Shown here piece after piece: positions 17,478-26,294 of a stretch of DNA of 64,000 nucleotides. Each line of letters begins with the position of its first letter. Position 1 is the first letter of the stretch. Under the pieces are notes generated by a model that was given only the letters and a program-made list of their open reading frames with translations, was not told the origin of the DNA and ran no database searches. The stretch lies in the NCBI GenBank assembly GCA_003635255.1, contig PYJC01000173.1, positions 62,001 through 126,000 on the forward strand, in the 5' to 3' direction. Source of the DNA: Candidatus Poribacteria bacterium (GTDB taxonomy: Bacteria > Poribacteria > WGA-4E > WGA-3G). The position numbers and the translations under genes are program-made.

Positions 17478-19022
17478 TCAAAACAACAAAATCTGGGAAT
17501 CAGTCTCTTCCCTATCAAACGCCAGAATCTTCTTAATCTTACCTGGTTGTGCCCAATTACATTTACCTGCCCCATTGAGTTGTCGTAACAGCGTCGGAAT
17601 CTCTGGATTCTCAAGAGCGGTCTTAACCCGTTGTGCTTCATGCTCAGACCAACACGGAATAAAGGCATGCATCGCCTGATTGCCTTGCCACATCTGTCCA
17701 TCTATACTGCTCAGTATTACTGGTGTGAAATGGTTTTTCCCATACGCCTGCCAGATTACTTTGAAAGGCGCGAATGCATAAGGTCCCACACCGAGCAGCG
17801 CCCACCAATTGCCCCTATTCATAGCAGATCGAAGCAGCGTACCCTTCCGAGATTTTAGGGCATCTTGCGCATTTTGAAGATATTCTTTTAAAGTGTCCCA
17901 CTGCTCAATTTCATGCCACATAAGCGGTTTTCCTGTTTGTTGATGATACGGTAGTAGGATCCATTTGTGAGGGTGTGATATCCCTTGCTGCCATATCTCC
18001 TTTGTTGCGAGTGGATATAGGAACTGTTCAGGGAGATGCGAAGGTTTATGGTCAAAGATGAAGACGCTGTTTGCACCACATGTATTTACACCTTGTCGCG
18101 GTTTTTGTTCTGGGGACAGACTGATTTCAAGTGTCGTGTTTGTATTCAGTTCATCAAGGTCTTTTATAATCCGCCACGGGTCTGTGGGATTTTTCAGCGG
18201 TAGTGCTTTATGCTCAACCCATTTTCCGTCCAACTCCGTAAAATATGAAACCGGAAAATTCTGCTGTGTATCTACCCGAAATTCCGCACAACAATACGAT
18301 GTACCGACACCCTCAAATACTTTCGTTGATGTGAATTCATAGACGGTGTCTACAGCAAAATCCCTACGGGAATCAACGCCGTTACCGGATCCTCTGGCAC
18401 TATAATTCCTGAATCCACTATGAGCACCGTCGCCAAAAAAAAGAGAAATGGGCAGATAGAAATATCCAACGCCGTTCTTTTTGAGCAATCTTCCCAAAGT
18501 CACCTTCAGCACCAGTGCTGCTATATCAGTCCGAGAAGACCCGAGAAGGGTCTTTTGTCTATCTGGCACAAGTTCTTCTTCAACGAAAAAGGGTTTTAAA
18601 CGCGCCTTATATGCTGTCGGTAAATCTCCGAAGTTAACCCACGGCGGATTCCCAACGAGAATGTCGTATTTCCCTGCATGCGCCTCCGTGATAACGTCTT
18701 GGCAGAAGATTTGAGAGGCAGGAAAATCAAGACCAAATTCGTTTTTAACGTTTTCTCTAAACTGTTCCAGATGCGCCGGAACTATCTCAATAAGGGTCAA
18801 ACGTGCCAGCCGTTCAGGAGTAATAGGAACGCCTTTTTGCCTTGCAATATGAAGCATGGCAAGCGGGAACGCGCCTTGTCCTGCAGTGGGATCGCATATA
18901 CGCGCGCCATCAATCCATGCATCGAAGATGCCCCATTTGTTGATAAGCCATTTTGCCCATTTCGGCGGCGTAAAAACTTTTCCGATATTAGCGTCTATTA
19001 AATGAGAAGTTTTTGTATCCAT
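17478..19022 (-). CDS. Type II DNA adenine methyltransferase
   Basis: This encodes 514 residues. FTPPKWAKWLINKW at the N-terminus is the usual opening of Eco57I/TaqI-type enzymes. Motif I is ICDPTAGQGAF (42-52) for SAM binding and motif IV is NPPW (125-128), the N6-adenine catalytic motif. The long C-terminal half is presumably the target recognition domain. Its start overlaps the end of the upstream nuclease gene (18988-19662) by 35 bases, forming a classic restriction-modification pair. The target site cannot be read from sequence. Confidence 0.88.
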   Translation of the reverse strand: MDTKTSHLIDANIGKVFTPPKWAKWLINKWGIFDAWIDGARICDPTAGQGAFPLAMLHIARQKGVPITPERLARLTLIEIVPAHLEQFRENVKNEFGLDFPASQIFCQDVITEAHAGKYDILVGNPPWVNFGDLPTAYKARLKPFFVEEELVPDRQKTLLGSSRTDIAALVLKVTLGRLLKKNGVGYFYLPISLFFGDGAHSGFRNYSARGSGNGVDSRRDFAVDTVYEFTSTKVFEGVGTSYCCAEFRVDTQQNFPVSYFTELDGKWVEHKALPLKNPTDPWRIIKDLDELNTNTTLEISLSPEQKPRQGVNTCGANSVFIFDHKPSHLPEQFLYPLATKEIWQQGISHPHKWILLPYHQQTGKPLMWHEIEQWDTLKEYLQNAQDALKSRKGTLLRSAMNRGNWWALLGVGPYAFAPFKVIWQAYGKNHFTPVILSSIDGQMWQGNQAMHAFIPCWSEHEAQRVKTALENPEIPTLLRQLNGAGKCNWAQPGKIKKILAFDREETDSQILLF

Positions 19023-19662
19023 TTTTTCTGAATGCCTCTAAAGCTGCAATACGGTTTAAAGCGTCAGAGCTGACTCGTCTATAATGTTGAGTAGCGAGAT
19101 CTATAAACATGTCGTAAAAATTGGTAACATCTCGACTCCAGTCAATTTCTTCCCAAACTTGGTCAACTGTGTAGTTGAGTCTGACTTGGCCTGTACCAAG
19201 ATTTTCAATTCTATATGCATCACGCGGAAGTAGAGTAAAAGGTACTACGCGAATATACACGATGTCACGTTTTTCACGTTGATCAGATAATTTATTGTGT
19301 CCGAACTCTGCAAGAAGAAATATACCATCATCATTTGCAAGAAATTTCAATAGATTGCCGACAGCACAAATTCCGCCATCAGAGTACCGGGTTGAGTCTA
19401 AATCTTTTGTTTTCACATCCAGTCCAATGATTTTGCCGTTAGATTGCAACGCGAAGTCAAAAATACTACGCCTTCCAGGACGTTCTAGCGGAGAATGCCC
19501 AAGGTCCGCACATATCTGTTCCCAATTATCTGCTATCTTTTTCTCAACCATAGCACCAAAGGCCCGGGAATCTTCACGAGCTGCTAAACCTGATGTCAGT
19601 TCTTCAGAAAAAATTTCGGATAGTTTTGCCTCTATCTGACTAGATATTTCCCTTAGATTCAT
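18988..19662 (-). CDS. Probable type II restriction endonuclease
   Basis: This encodes 224 residues. A PD-(D/E)XK-like core is visible: RRSIFDFALQSNGKIIGLDVKTKD, with D69 then D82-V-K84 as the catalytic residues. The family was not recognised by name. The call rests on this motif and on tight coupling with the methyltransferase gene, whose start lies inside the end of this gene. The nuclease would cut unmodified sites and the methylase protect host DNA. Low similarity to known enzymes is normal for type II endonucleases. Confidence 0.72.
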   Translation of the reverse strand: MNLREISSQIEAKLSEIFSEELTSGLAAREDSRAFGAMVEKKIADNWEQICADLGHSPLERPGRRSIFDFALQSNGKIIGLDVKTKDLDSTRYSDGGICAVGNLLKFLANDDGIFLLAEFGHNKLSDQREKRDIVYIRVVPFTLLPRDAYRIENLGTGQVRLNYTVDQVWEEIDWSRDVTNFYDMFIDLATQHYRRVSSDALNRIAALEAFRKNGYKNFSFNRR

Positions 19663-19927
19663 ATAAACTCCTTAGTCGATTCCATCCGATCAACCTAATT
19701 TTGCTACCGTGATTTGAACATTTCAAAGAGAACTGAACAAATGGGGTAATCATTTCTATAATAATAGTGGTATGCATTTTACCATATTTGAACATTCTGA
19801 TCAAGTGTTGTCGTGAAAATAAAATCTTAGGGTAATTCCATTTATGACAGAACTAAACATAGAGGGTGATATGTAAACACAGGCGCGTGAGGCACATATG
19901 TTACACATGATTTTTTAGAATTTTAAC

Positions 19928-19956
19928 TTGATAATAGACATAGAACATATTATAAT
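19928..19956 (+). promoter_or_regulatory. Sigma-70-type promoter for hicAB
   Basis: TTGATA (19928-19933), a 17-base spacer, then a perfect TATAAT (19951-19956). The start site would be near 19963, about 44 bases before the hicA ATG. The rest of the 344-base divergent spacer (19663-20006) shows no gene. Confidence 0.7.
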
Positions 19957-20006
19957 TGGAGTAGTATCCTACCTATAGCAAATGATCCTGTACGGAGTGC
20001 TTTTCC

Positions 20007-20246
20007 ATGCGCCGAGATAAGTTGCTGGAAAGAATGAGAAACAATCCTCGCAATGATTGGCGGATTGACCATGTTGAGACCCTAGCAAACCGATATGGTC
20101 TTTCAATCAATCGACCGGGAGGTGGAGGTAGCCATGTCACACTACGCCACGATTCGGGATTGAAACTAACTGTTCCGGCACGTCGTCCAATAAAGCAAAA
20201 ATATATTCAACAACTCGTGCAGATGATTGACCAGTTGGAGAGATGA
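20007..20246 (+). CDS. hicA: HicA-family mRNA interferase toxin
   Basis: This encodes 79 residues, normal for HicA. The dsRNA-binding-like fold shows NRPGGGGSHVTLRHDSG (about 35-51), with the glycine run and the catalytic His (GSH). These toxins cleave mRNA in translation. GGAG lies 9 bases upstream and a good promoter lies at 19928-19956. hicB starts 3 bases after the stop, in the usual toxin-first order. Confidence 0.9.
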   Translation: MRRDKLLERMRNNPRNDWRIDHVETLANRYGLSINRPGGGGSHVTLRHDSGLKLTVPARRPIKQKYIQQLVQMIDQLER

Positions 20247-20249
20247 ATT

Positions 20250-20588
20250 ATGAAAAAACTTGAGTATCCATTTAGTATAACTATACTGCCACCTGAAGAA
20301 GGTGGTGGCTATCTAATTGAATTTCCGGATTTACCGGGTTGTATCTCTGATGGAGAAACAATTGACGAAGCGATAACAAATGGAAAAGACGCTATGGTTT
20401 GTTGGATAGAAACAGCCAAACGGTACGGTGATGAAATACCTCAGTCATCTCCCCGCTTTTCTGAAGAGAATGAGCAAGAGGAAAATCCGTCGGATGTTGA
20501 CCTTCGTGACGTAATCCCTCAAGACGAATCTGTCTCTATCACTTTGCCTCCAATTTGGCAGTTCGATTGGTCTGTGACTTATCCTTGA
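20250..20588 (+). CDS. hicB: HicB-family antitoxin
   Basis: This encodes 112 residues. The partial RNase-H-like HicB fold is clear: YPFSITILPPEEGGGYLIEF, then PDLPGCISDGETIDEAITNG and KDAMVCWIETA (about 6-58). The usual C-terminal DNA-binding tail (ribbon-helix-helix or HTH) is not obvious. Instead there is an acidic linker and a segment ending WQFDWSVTYP, so autoregulation by DNA binding is unsure. It should neutralise HicA by binding it. The gene lies 3 bases after hicA. Confidence 0.88.
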   Translation: MKKLEYPFSITILPPEEGGGYLIEFPDLPGCISDGETIDEAITNGKDAMVCWIETAKRYGDEIPQSSPRFSEENEQEENPSDVDLRDVIPQDESVSITLPPIWQFDWSVTYP

Positions 20589-20668
20589 GTTTCCTTTGCA
20601 GTGCAGGTGGAACCCTTACTTAATGCTATGCTTGCAGTATAACAAAATTCGGCATAGAGGAGAACAGC

Positions 20669-21001
20669 ATGGGAAAAATAGCTGACGCGACATTTAAAGG
20701 CAAATTTGGGACCTATGCCTTTGAGGTTTACACTACGGATACAGTTTTCAATTCTGTTGGGGGAGTCTACATCTTCTCTAAGCGGAGTATTGGTTTAGAT
20801 GGAAAGGGCACACACATGTTTCTATACATTGGTCAAACAAATTCGCTGAGAGAGAGAATTGTAAATCACGACAGATTGCCTTGCGTAAGGAGGCACGGTG
20901 TTAATTGCATCTGTGTCCACCGCGACAGTGACGCGAATTCTCGCCAACGCAAAGAACTTGATCTTCTCTCTGTAAACAAGACTCCGTGTAATGCTCAATA
21001 G
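20669..21001 (+). CDS. Small GIY-YIG-like nuclease domain protein
   Basis: This encodes 110 residues, about the size of a single GIY-YIG domain. GGVYIFSKR (30-38) and FLYIGQTNSLRERIVNH (about 51-67) give the two-strand GIY/YIG core with the usual Arg and His. RQRKELDLLSVNKTPCN (about 92-108) carries the metal-binding Glu and closing Asn. GAGGAGA lies upstream of the ATG. Such proteins act as nucleases in mobile or defence contexts. It follows hicAB and a restriction-modification pair, so it fits a small defence island. Confidence 0.7.
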   Translation: MGKIADATFKGKFGTYAFEVYTTDTVFNSVGGVYIFSKRSIGLDGKGTHMFLYIGQTNSLRERIVNHDRLPCVRRHGVNCICVHRDSDANSRQRKELDLLSVNKTPCNAQ

Positions 21002-21075
21002 TCTCTTGCACAATGTTGGAGCTGCCTGTTACCGCTTTACACCTGTACGCATTGAATACGCCAGAAAGAACGATT

Positions 21076-22011
21076 ATGACACTAAAAACGGGTTTCGCCT
21101 ATCATCCAGGCTACTTAAATCATGACACCGGTCCGGGACATCCTGAACGACCGGATCGATTACGTGCGAGTTTGGCAGCACTCCAACAAAGTGATGTATG
21201 GGATCAATTACACCTGATTGAACCAACCCCAGCAAGCGTTGAACAAATTGTTTACGCGCACAACTCTGCCTATCCTGAACATATCCGGCTACACTGTGAA
21301 CAAGAGATCCCACTTACTTACGACACCCCTGTTGGATTTGAATCGTTTGATATTGCGCTGCTTTCAACAGGCGGTGTGCTGCGTGCGGCAGATGCGGTTA
21401 TGACAGGCGAAGTAAAGAACGCTTTTGCGATGGTGCGTCCGCCCGGACACCATGCGACATCCGGGCAGAGCATGGGATTTTGTCTATTCAACAACATTGC
21501 TGTGGCAGCACGCTACCTCCAACGAGAACACAGTGTTGGGAAGGTAGCGATTGTTGATTGGGATGTCCATCACGGCAACGGTACGCAAGACATTTTCTAT
21601 GAAGATGAATCCGTCTTCTTTTTCTCTATCCACCAATCACCGCTTTACCCCGGCACGGGTTCAAGTCGTGAGCGCGGTAGCGGCAAAGCATACGGCACGA
21701 CACTAAATGTGCCGATGCCTGCTGGGAGTGGAGATGACGAATACGTCAAAGTCTTTACGGATGTTCTCGTCCCCGCACTCCGAGACTTTTCGTCAGAATT
21801 TCTACTAATTTCAGCAGGTTTTGATGCCCACTACCTCGATCCGCTTTCTGGTACCGAACTCACAGCAGACGGGTTTGCCACACTCACAGATTTGATGCTT
21901 GAACTTGCCGAGGAAACCGCATCGGGACATGTTGTCTCGGCATTGGAAGGTGGGTATAGTTTAAAAGGGGTATCTGAATCTGTCGTGGCGCATGTGGAAC
22001 GATTGGCGTGA
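21076..22011 (+). CDS. Histone deacetylase family protein (acetoin utilization/acetylpolyamine amidohydrolase-like)
   Basis: This encodes 311 residues. The family motifs are in order: PGHPERPDRL (about 17-26), RPPGHHAT (active-site His pair, about 122), VDWDVHHGNGTQDIFY (zinc Asp and His, about 159-175), ISAGFDAHYLDPL (zinc Asp, about 246) and ALEGGYS (transition-state Tyr, about 288). It would hydrolyse acetylated amines or acetyl-lysine. The ATG at 21076 is preferred because the in-frame ATG at 21013 would add an unrelated 21-residue head. It is convergent with ubiE. Confidence 0.92.
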   Translation: MTLKTGFAYHPGYLNHDTGPGHPERPDRLRASLAALQQSDVWDQLHLIEPTPASVEQIVYAHNSAYPEHIRLHCEQEIPLTYDTPVGFESFDIALLSTGGVLRAADAVMTGEVKNAFAMVRPPGHHATSGQSMGFCLFNNIAVAARYLQREHSVGKVAIVDWDVHHGNGTQDIFYEDESVFFFSIHQSPLYPGTGSSRERGSGKAYGTTLNVPMPAGSGDDEYVKVFTDVLVPALRDFSSEFLLISAGFDAHYLDPLSGTELTADGFATLTDLMLELAEETASGHVVSALEGGYSLKGVSESVVAHVERLA

Positions 22012-22042
22012 AAACGCCACCAGCATCGCACGCATTAATAAG

Positions 22043-22771
22043 TCAAAGGGTATGCCTCGGTTTCTTCCCAACATGGATTGCGACGATGCCGAATGTTTTT
22101 CGGTAAAAATGCACATCTGCCAATCCACACTGCTCCATTACCTCTTTCAGAGCATCGCAATCCGGGAATTTCATGACGGAACGCGGGAGATATCCGTAAG
22201 CGTCATCTTTGTTACGGGAGATGAGATTCCCAAGGAAAGGCAAAATCTTGGTGAAATAGAAATAGTAGAGGCTTCTAAACAGTGGATTTACCGGCTGCGT
22301 AAACTCCAGGATAACGACCCTACCCTCCGGTGCAGCAACGCGCACCATTTCGCGTATCCCGATCTCTAAATCTGAAACGTTCCGAATCCCGAAACCGACG
22401 GAGACAACGTCAAAGGTATTGTCTAAAAAAGGAAGAATAAGGGTGTCTGCTGTCAGAAAACTTGTGTTACGGCACGACGGAGCGTGCCTACTACTATCCT
22501 TTTGCACCTTCTGATTTCCTATAACAAGCATCTCAAAGCAGAAATCTGATCCGATAACAAAACCTTCCGCCGCAATTTTATCCGCATACGCAAGCGCAAG
22601 TTCACCTGTACCGGTACAGACATCCAGCACCTTGCTCGTCGGTTCAACGTCGCTTGCCTTGACTGTTTCCCGTCGCCACATCTTGTCGCGCTTGAGGCTT
22701 AATAACGAGTTGAGAAAGTCGTAATAACGAGCGATCGCAGCAAATAAACTTTTTATGCGGTGTGCCTGCAT
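22043..22771 (-). CDS. ubiE: Demethylmenaquinone/ubiquinone methyltransferase family protein
   Basis: This encodes 242 residues and is SAM-dependent. It catalyses C-methylation in menaquinone or ubiquinone synthesis. KVLDVCTGTGELALAYA is SAM motif I (about 48-64), FGIRNV (about 130) and the YGYLPRSVMKFP block (about 190) are UbiE signatures. Between these, QKDSSRHAPSCRNTSFL replaces the shorter loop of the family. It is encoded by a palindromic repeat (22471-22488) that also occurs at 34074-34091. The gene could equally be named menG. It ends convergent with the deacetylase gene and starts 5 bases downstream of pheT. Confidence 0.9.
   Translation of the reverse strand: MQAHRIKSLFAAIARYYDFLNSLLSLKRDKMWRRETVKASDVEPTSKVLDVCTGTGELALAYADKIAAEGFVIGSDFCFEMLVIGNQKVQKDSSRHAPSCRNTSFLTADTLILPFLDNTFDVVSVGFGIRNVSDLEIGIREMVRVAAPEGRVVILEFTQPVNPLFRSLYYFYFTKILPFLGNLISRNKDDAYGYLPRSVMKFPDCDALKEVMEQCGLADVHFYRKTFGIVAIHVGKKPRHTL
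22471..22488. repeat. GGCACG/CGTGCC palindrome inside ubiE
   Basis: A 6-base stem GGCACG/CGTGCC encloses ACGGAG, followed by TACTAC. The same unit (loop ACGGCG) lies at 34074-34091 next to the Ldh_2 gene. Here it is read in frame within ubiE, in the loop after the first SAM helices. Confidence 0.7.
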
Positions 22772-22776
22772 AGCCT

Positions 22777-25176
22777 CTACATTCTCAATTCAGCACCAAG
22801 TTTCTGATTGAGGTGCTTGACAACCTTATCGTGGAGCGTGTTGACTGCTTTGTCTGTTAAGGTCTCGGTCGCCGAGTGATACGTGATCGCATAGGCGAGA
22901 CTCTTCTTGCCTTCAGGAACCTGTTCGCCCTCATAGACATCAAAGAGACGGACCGATTTGACTAATTCACCGCCTGTTGCGTAAATAAGTTGAGTTGGCA
23001 TATCGGACAGGACCTCTTTATCTACGACAATCGCGAGATCACGCTCAACCGTAGGATAGATGGGGATAGGTTCAAAGCGTTTTGCAAATATAGCAGCGTC
23101 CACCAACACCTCCATGTCGAATTCAAAGAGGTATGCCTTATACGGTAGATCGTAATTTTCGAGTACCTCTGGATGTGCCTCTCCAAATGTACCGATCTGT
23201 CTATCACCCAATAGTATCTCTGCATTACGACCTGGGTGGAAAGTTGGCGTATCCGTTTTCTGCAGCGTATAATCAACAATGCCACATACCTCAAGTATCC
23301 CCTCCACGAGTCCTTTGATGTCGTAGAAATCAGGTGACCGATACGGATCACTATAAACACCTTCCCCAATCTGTCCAGCGAGAATACCTGCAACCCGTTC
23401 CGGCTCTTTCTGTTCCCCATTACTAATGAAGACGCTTCCTGTCTCAAACAGCGCAATAGTGTCTATCTGGTGGTTGCGGTTATACTGTGCGTTCTCAAGT
23501 AGGCGTGGTAACAGTGTTGTACGGAGCACCGACATCTCTGGACTCAGCGGATTTTTCAACTTCAAAGTCTCGCGGCGTGGATCATCCGCTGTGAAACGGA
23601 TCTTATCAAAGCAGCTCGGATCACAAAAACTATAATTGATCGCTTCCATCATTCCAGCGGCGATGAGGAAATGCTTTATACGCTTACGAACTTCTGTGCG
23701 TGGATTCGGATCAGGGACAGGAATATCACCTTTAGGCAACGTCGTCGGAATGTTATCGTATCCATGGACGCGCGCGATCTCCTCAATCAGGTCGATTTCA
23801 CGCGTGATGTCAGATCTGAATGTCGGCACGATGACTTCATAGTCTTCCGCGCCGTTTGTTTTGACATCGAAATCGAGGTGGCTTAAAATCTGCACCATCT
23901 CTGTCGCTTCAAGAGCAGTCCCCAATATGAAATTGACCCGTTTCGGACGGAGTTGAATTCGACGCAAGGGCTGCTGTCTCGGATAGACATCAACGATGCC
24001 TTTACAGATCGTACCGCCTGCTAATTCGGCGATGAGTTGTGCGGCACGGTCAAGCGCAGCGGGGACTATACCGGGATCGGCACCACGCTCGAATCTGTAA
24101 GATGCTTCCGTACTAACTCCCAATGCTTTTGCGGTTGCACGGACACTTGATGGATTGAAATAAGCACTCTCTAACAACACGTCAGCGGTGGTCTCTGTGA
24201 TCTCAGAATCATATCCACCCATAATCCCCGCAAGCGCGACAGGTTTTTCGGCATCGGCAATAACGAGCATGTCAGGTGTGAGTTCACGCGCAATTTCATC
24301 AAGCGTTGTTATGTTTTCACAGGCTGCTGCACGGCGCACAACAATTCGGTTTTCTGCGAGTTTGTGGTAGTCGAAAGCGTGAAGCGGCTGCCCGTATTCC
24401 ATCAATACAAAGTTCGTAATATCGACAATGTTGTTGATAACGCCGACACCGACGGATTCAAGTCGCTGTTGTAACCATTCCGGTGACGCACCTACTTTAA
24501 CCCCTTGGATGACGCGCGCAGCGTAGCGCGGACAGAGGTCAGGTGCTTCAATTGTTACAGATGTCATCTCCCGGATATCGGCTTCGGCTTCGTTGAGGTC
24601 AACTTGGGGCAGTTTTAAAGCGTTTCCTGTCTCTGCTCGGATTTCGCGAGCGACACCAATCATGCTGAGGCAATCTGGACGGTTCGGCGTAATCTCGAGT
24701 TCAAACACAACATCGTCCAATCCGAGAGCCGCTGAAAAGGACGTACCGAGCGGTATGTCTGCCGGTAATTCCATTAAACCTGCGGCATCTTCAGAAAGTC
24801 CTAACTCCTTTTCGGAGCAGAGCATTCCGTGTGATTCTTCACCTCTCAGTTTAGCGCGTTTGATTGTCAAACCGATGGGTAGTGTCGCGCCGATTGTCGC
24901 AACGGGTGCGAGCATGCCTTCTCGGACATTCGGCGCGCCACAGACAATCTGGAGTGCTTCCGTCCCACCGACATCTACCTGACAAAGGACGAGTTTGTCA
25001 GCATTTGGATGCGGGCGGATAGCGGTGACGCTACCAACGATCACGCCTTCAAGTTCGGCGCTGAGCTGCTTTATAGATTCAACCTCAATCCCCAACATCG
25101 TTAGCCGATCGGCGAGTTCGTTTGGAGCAAGTTCAAAGTCGATATAGTTTTTAAGCCAATTTAAAGTTACGTTCAT
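22777..25176 (-). CDS. pheT: Phenylalanine-tRNA ligase beta subunit
   Basis: This encodes 799 residues, the normal size. The N-terminal tRNA-binding/EMAP-like domain (GVIVGSVTAIRPHPNADKL, about 44) is followed by the B3/B4 editing domain (ENIVVRRAAACE region), B5 (RPKRVNFILGTALEATEMV region, about 410) and the C-terminal ferredoxin-like anticodon domain (FEPIPIYPTVERDLAIVVDKE, about 710). With PheS it forms the alpha2-beta2 ligase charging tRNA-Phe. It lies downstream of pheS after a 90-base spacer holding two tandem palindromic repeats. Confidence 0.96.
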   Translation of the reverse strand: MNVTLNWLKNYIDFELAPNELADRLTMLGIEVESIKQLSAELEGVIVGSVTAIRPHPNADKLVLCQVDVGGTEALQIVCGAPNVREGMLAPVATIGATLPIGLTIKRAKLRGEESHGMLCSEKELGLSEDAAGLMELPADIPLGTSFSAALGLDDVVFELEITPNRPDCLSMIGVAREIRAETGNALKLPQVDLNEAEADIREMTSVTIEAPDLCPRYAARVIQGVKVGASPEWLQQRLESVGVGVINNIVDITNFVLMEYGQPLHAFDYHKLAENRIVVRRAAACENITTLDEIARELTPDMLVIADAEKPVALAGIMGGYDSEITETTADVLLESAYFNPSSVRATAKALGVSTEASYRFERGADPGIVPAALDRAAQLIAELAGGTICKGIVDVYPRQQPLRRIQLRPKRVNFILGTALEATEMVQILSHLDFDVKTNGAEDYEVIVPTFRSDITREIDLIEEIARVHGYDNIPTTLPKGDIPVPDPNPRTEVRKRIKHFLIAAGMMEAINYSFCDPSCFDKIRFTADDPRRETLKLKNPLSPEMSVLRTTLLPRLLENAQYNRNHQIDTIALFETGSVFISNGEQKEPERVAGILAGQIGEGVYSDPYRSPDFYDIKGLVEGILEVCGIVDYTLQKTDTPTFHPGRNAEILLGDRQIGTFGEAHPEVLENYDLPYKAYLFEFDMEVLVDAAIFAKRFEPIPIYPTVERDLAIVVDKEVLSDMPTQLIYATGGELVKSVRLFDVYEGEQVPEGKKSLAYAITYHSATETLTDKAVNTLHDKVVKHLNQKLGAELRM

Positions 25177-25200
25177 GGATAAGTCCTTTTTACAGCACCT

Positions 25201-25264
25201 GAAGATTCGGGATTACAAATCCCTCCTACCAGAACGAAGATTCGGGATTACAAATCCCTCCTAC
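25201..25264. repeat. Two tandem palindromic repeats between pheS and pheT
   Basis: Copies at 25201-25229 and 25236-25264 are identical (GAAGATTCGGGATTAC, then AAATCCCTCCTAC), 35 bases apart start to start. Each has a GGGATT/AATCCC stem. A third copy (reverse orientation, GGGGTT/AACCCC) is at 11592-11617 in a coding region. The spacer between the two subunit genes is otherwise unremarkable. Confidence 0.9.
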
Positions 25265-25266
25265 TT

Positions 25267-26283
25267 TTAAAACTGACGTAGAAAACGGAGATCGTTCTCA
25301 TAGAAGGTACGGATGTCCGGGATGCGAAATTGGAGGTTCGCGATCCGTTCTACGCCCATCCCGAAAGCAAACCCGGTAACTTCATTCGGATCGTAGTTCA
25401 CGGCTTCAAACACCGATGGGTCAACAGCACCGGCACCTAAGATCTCGACCCATCCACTGCCACCACAACTCCGGCACCCTTTTCCTTGACAAACGGCACA
25501 AGAAATATCCATCTCTGCGCTTGGTTCTGTAAAGGGGAAGAAATGCGGACGGAAGCGCATCTGCGTCTGGTCACCGAACATCTGTCGAGCGAAGACGGTC
25601 AAAACGCCCTTTAGGTCACTAAAAGTAACGCGTGTGTCCACGAGCAAACCCTCGACCTGATGGAACATCGGTGTGTGTGAGACATCGTAATCCACGCGAT
25701 AGCATTTTCCGGGCACGATAATTCGTACGGGGGGTTTCTGGTTCTCCATTGCCCGGATTTGCACTGGAGAGTTGTGTGTCCGCAAAAGGTGTCCGTCTGT
25801 TAGGTAAAAGGTATCATGTAGGTCGCGAGCAGGATGATCGGCAGGTGTATTCAACGCATCAAAGTTGTAGTACTCAGTCTCAACGTCCGGTCCAGTCACC
25901 ACTTCAAATCCCATTTGACCGAATATCGCTTCAATCCGTTCTAAGGTTTGCATCACAGGGTGTGCCTTCCCATAAGCAGGTTTCCTTCCGGGAAGTGTGA
26001 TGTCCACAGATTCTGCCTCAAGCTGCTGTTCTTGTTGTTGACTGTGGAGTGTCTGTGTTGCTTCCTCAAATGCTTGTGTTAGTGCTGCACGCACTTCGTT
26101 GGCGAGTTTTCCGATCTCTGGACGCTCCTCTTTGGAAAGTTTGCCCATGCCTTTCATGACATCTGTCAATTTTCCTTTGCGTCCAAAATACGTAATCCGA
26201 AGCGATTCAAGCGCGTCTGGTGTATCTACTGATTTTATAGCCTCAAGTGCTTCTGCTTGAATCGCTTGTAATTCTGCTTTCAT
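25267..26283 (-). CDS. pheS: Phenylalanine-tRNA ligase alpha subunit
   Basis: This encodes 338 residues, normal for PheS. A coiled-coil tRNA-binding arm (about 1-85) precedes the class II catalytic core. Motif 2 is GKCYRVDYDVSHTPMFHQVEG (about 194-214) and motif 3 is FGMGVERIANLQFRIPDIR (about 307-325) with the catalytic Arg. A Cys cluster CAVCQGKGCRSCGGSGW (about 263-279) lies before EILGAGAVDP, where the family usually has EILGCGMV. The start at 26283 is just downstream of a T-box leader that should induce the operon when tRNA-Phe is uncharged. Confidence 0.96.
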   Translation of the reverse strand: MKAELQAIQAEALEAIKSVDTPDALESLRITYFGRKGKLTDVMKGMGKLSKEERPEIGKLANEVRAALTQAFEEATQTLHSQQQEQQLEAESVDITLPGRKPAYGKAHPVMQTLERIEAIFGQMGFEVVTGPDVETEYYNFDALNTPADHPARDLHDTFYLTDGHLLRTHNSPVQIRAMENQKPPVRIIVPGKCYRVDYDVSHTPMFHQVEGLLVDTRVTFSDLKGVLTVFARQMFGDQTQMRFRPHFFPFTEPSAEMDISCAVCQGKGCRSCGGSGWVEILGAGAVDPSVFEAVNYDPNEVTGFAFGMGVERIANLQFRIPDIRTFYENDLRFLRQF

Positions 26284-26294
26284 AGTTCCTCTTC

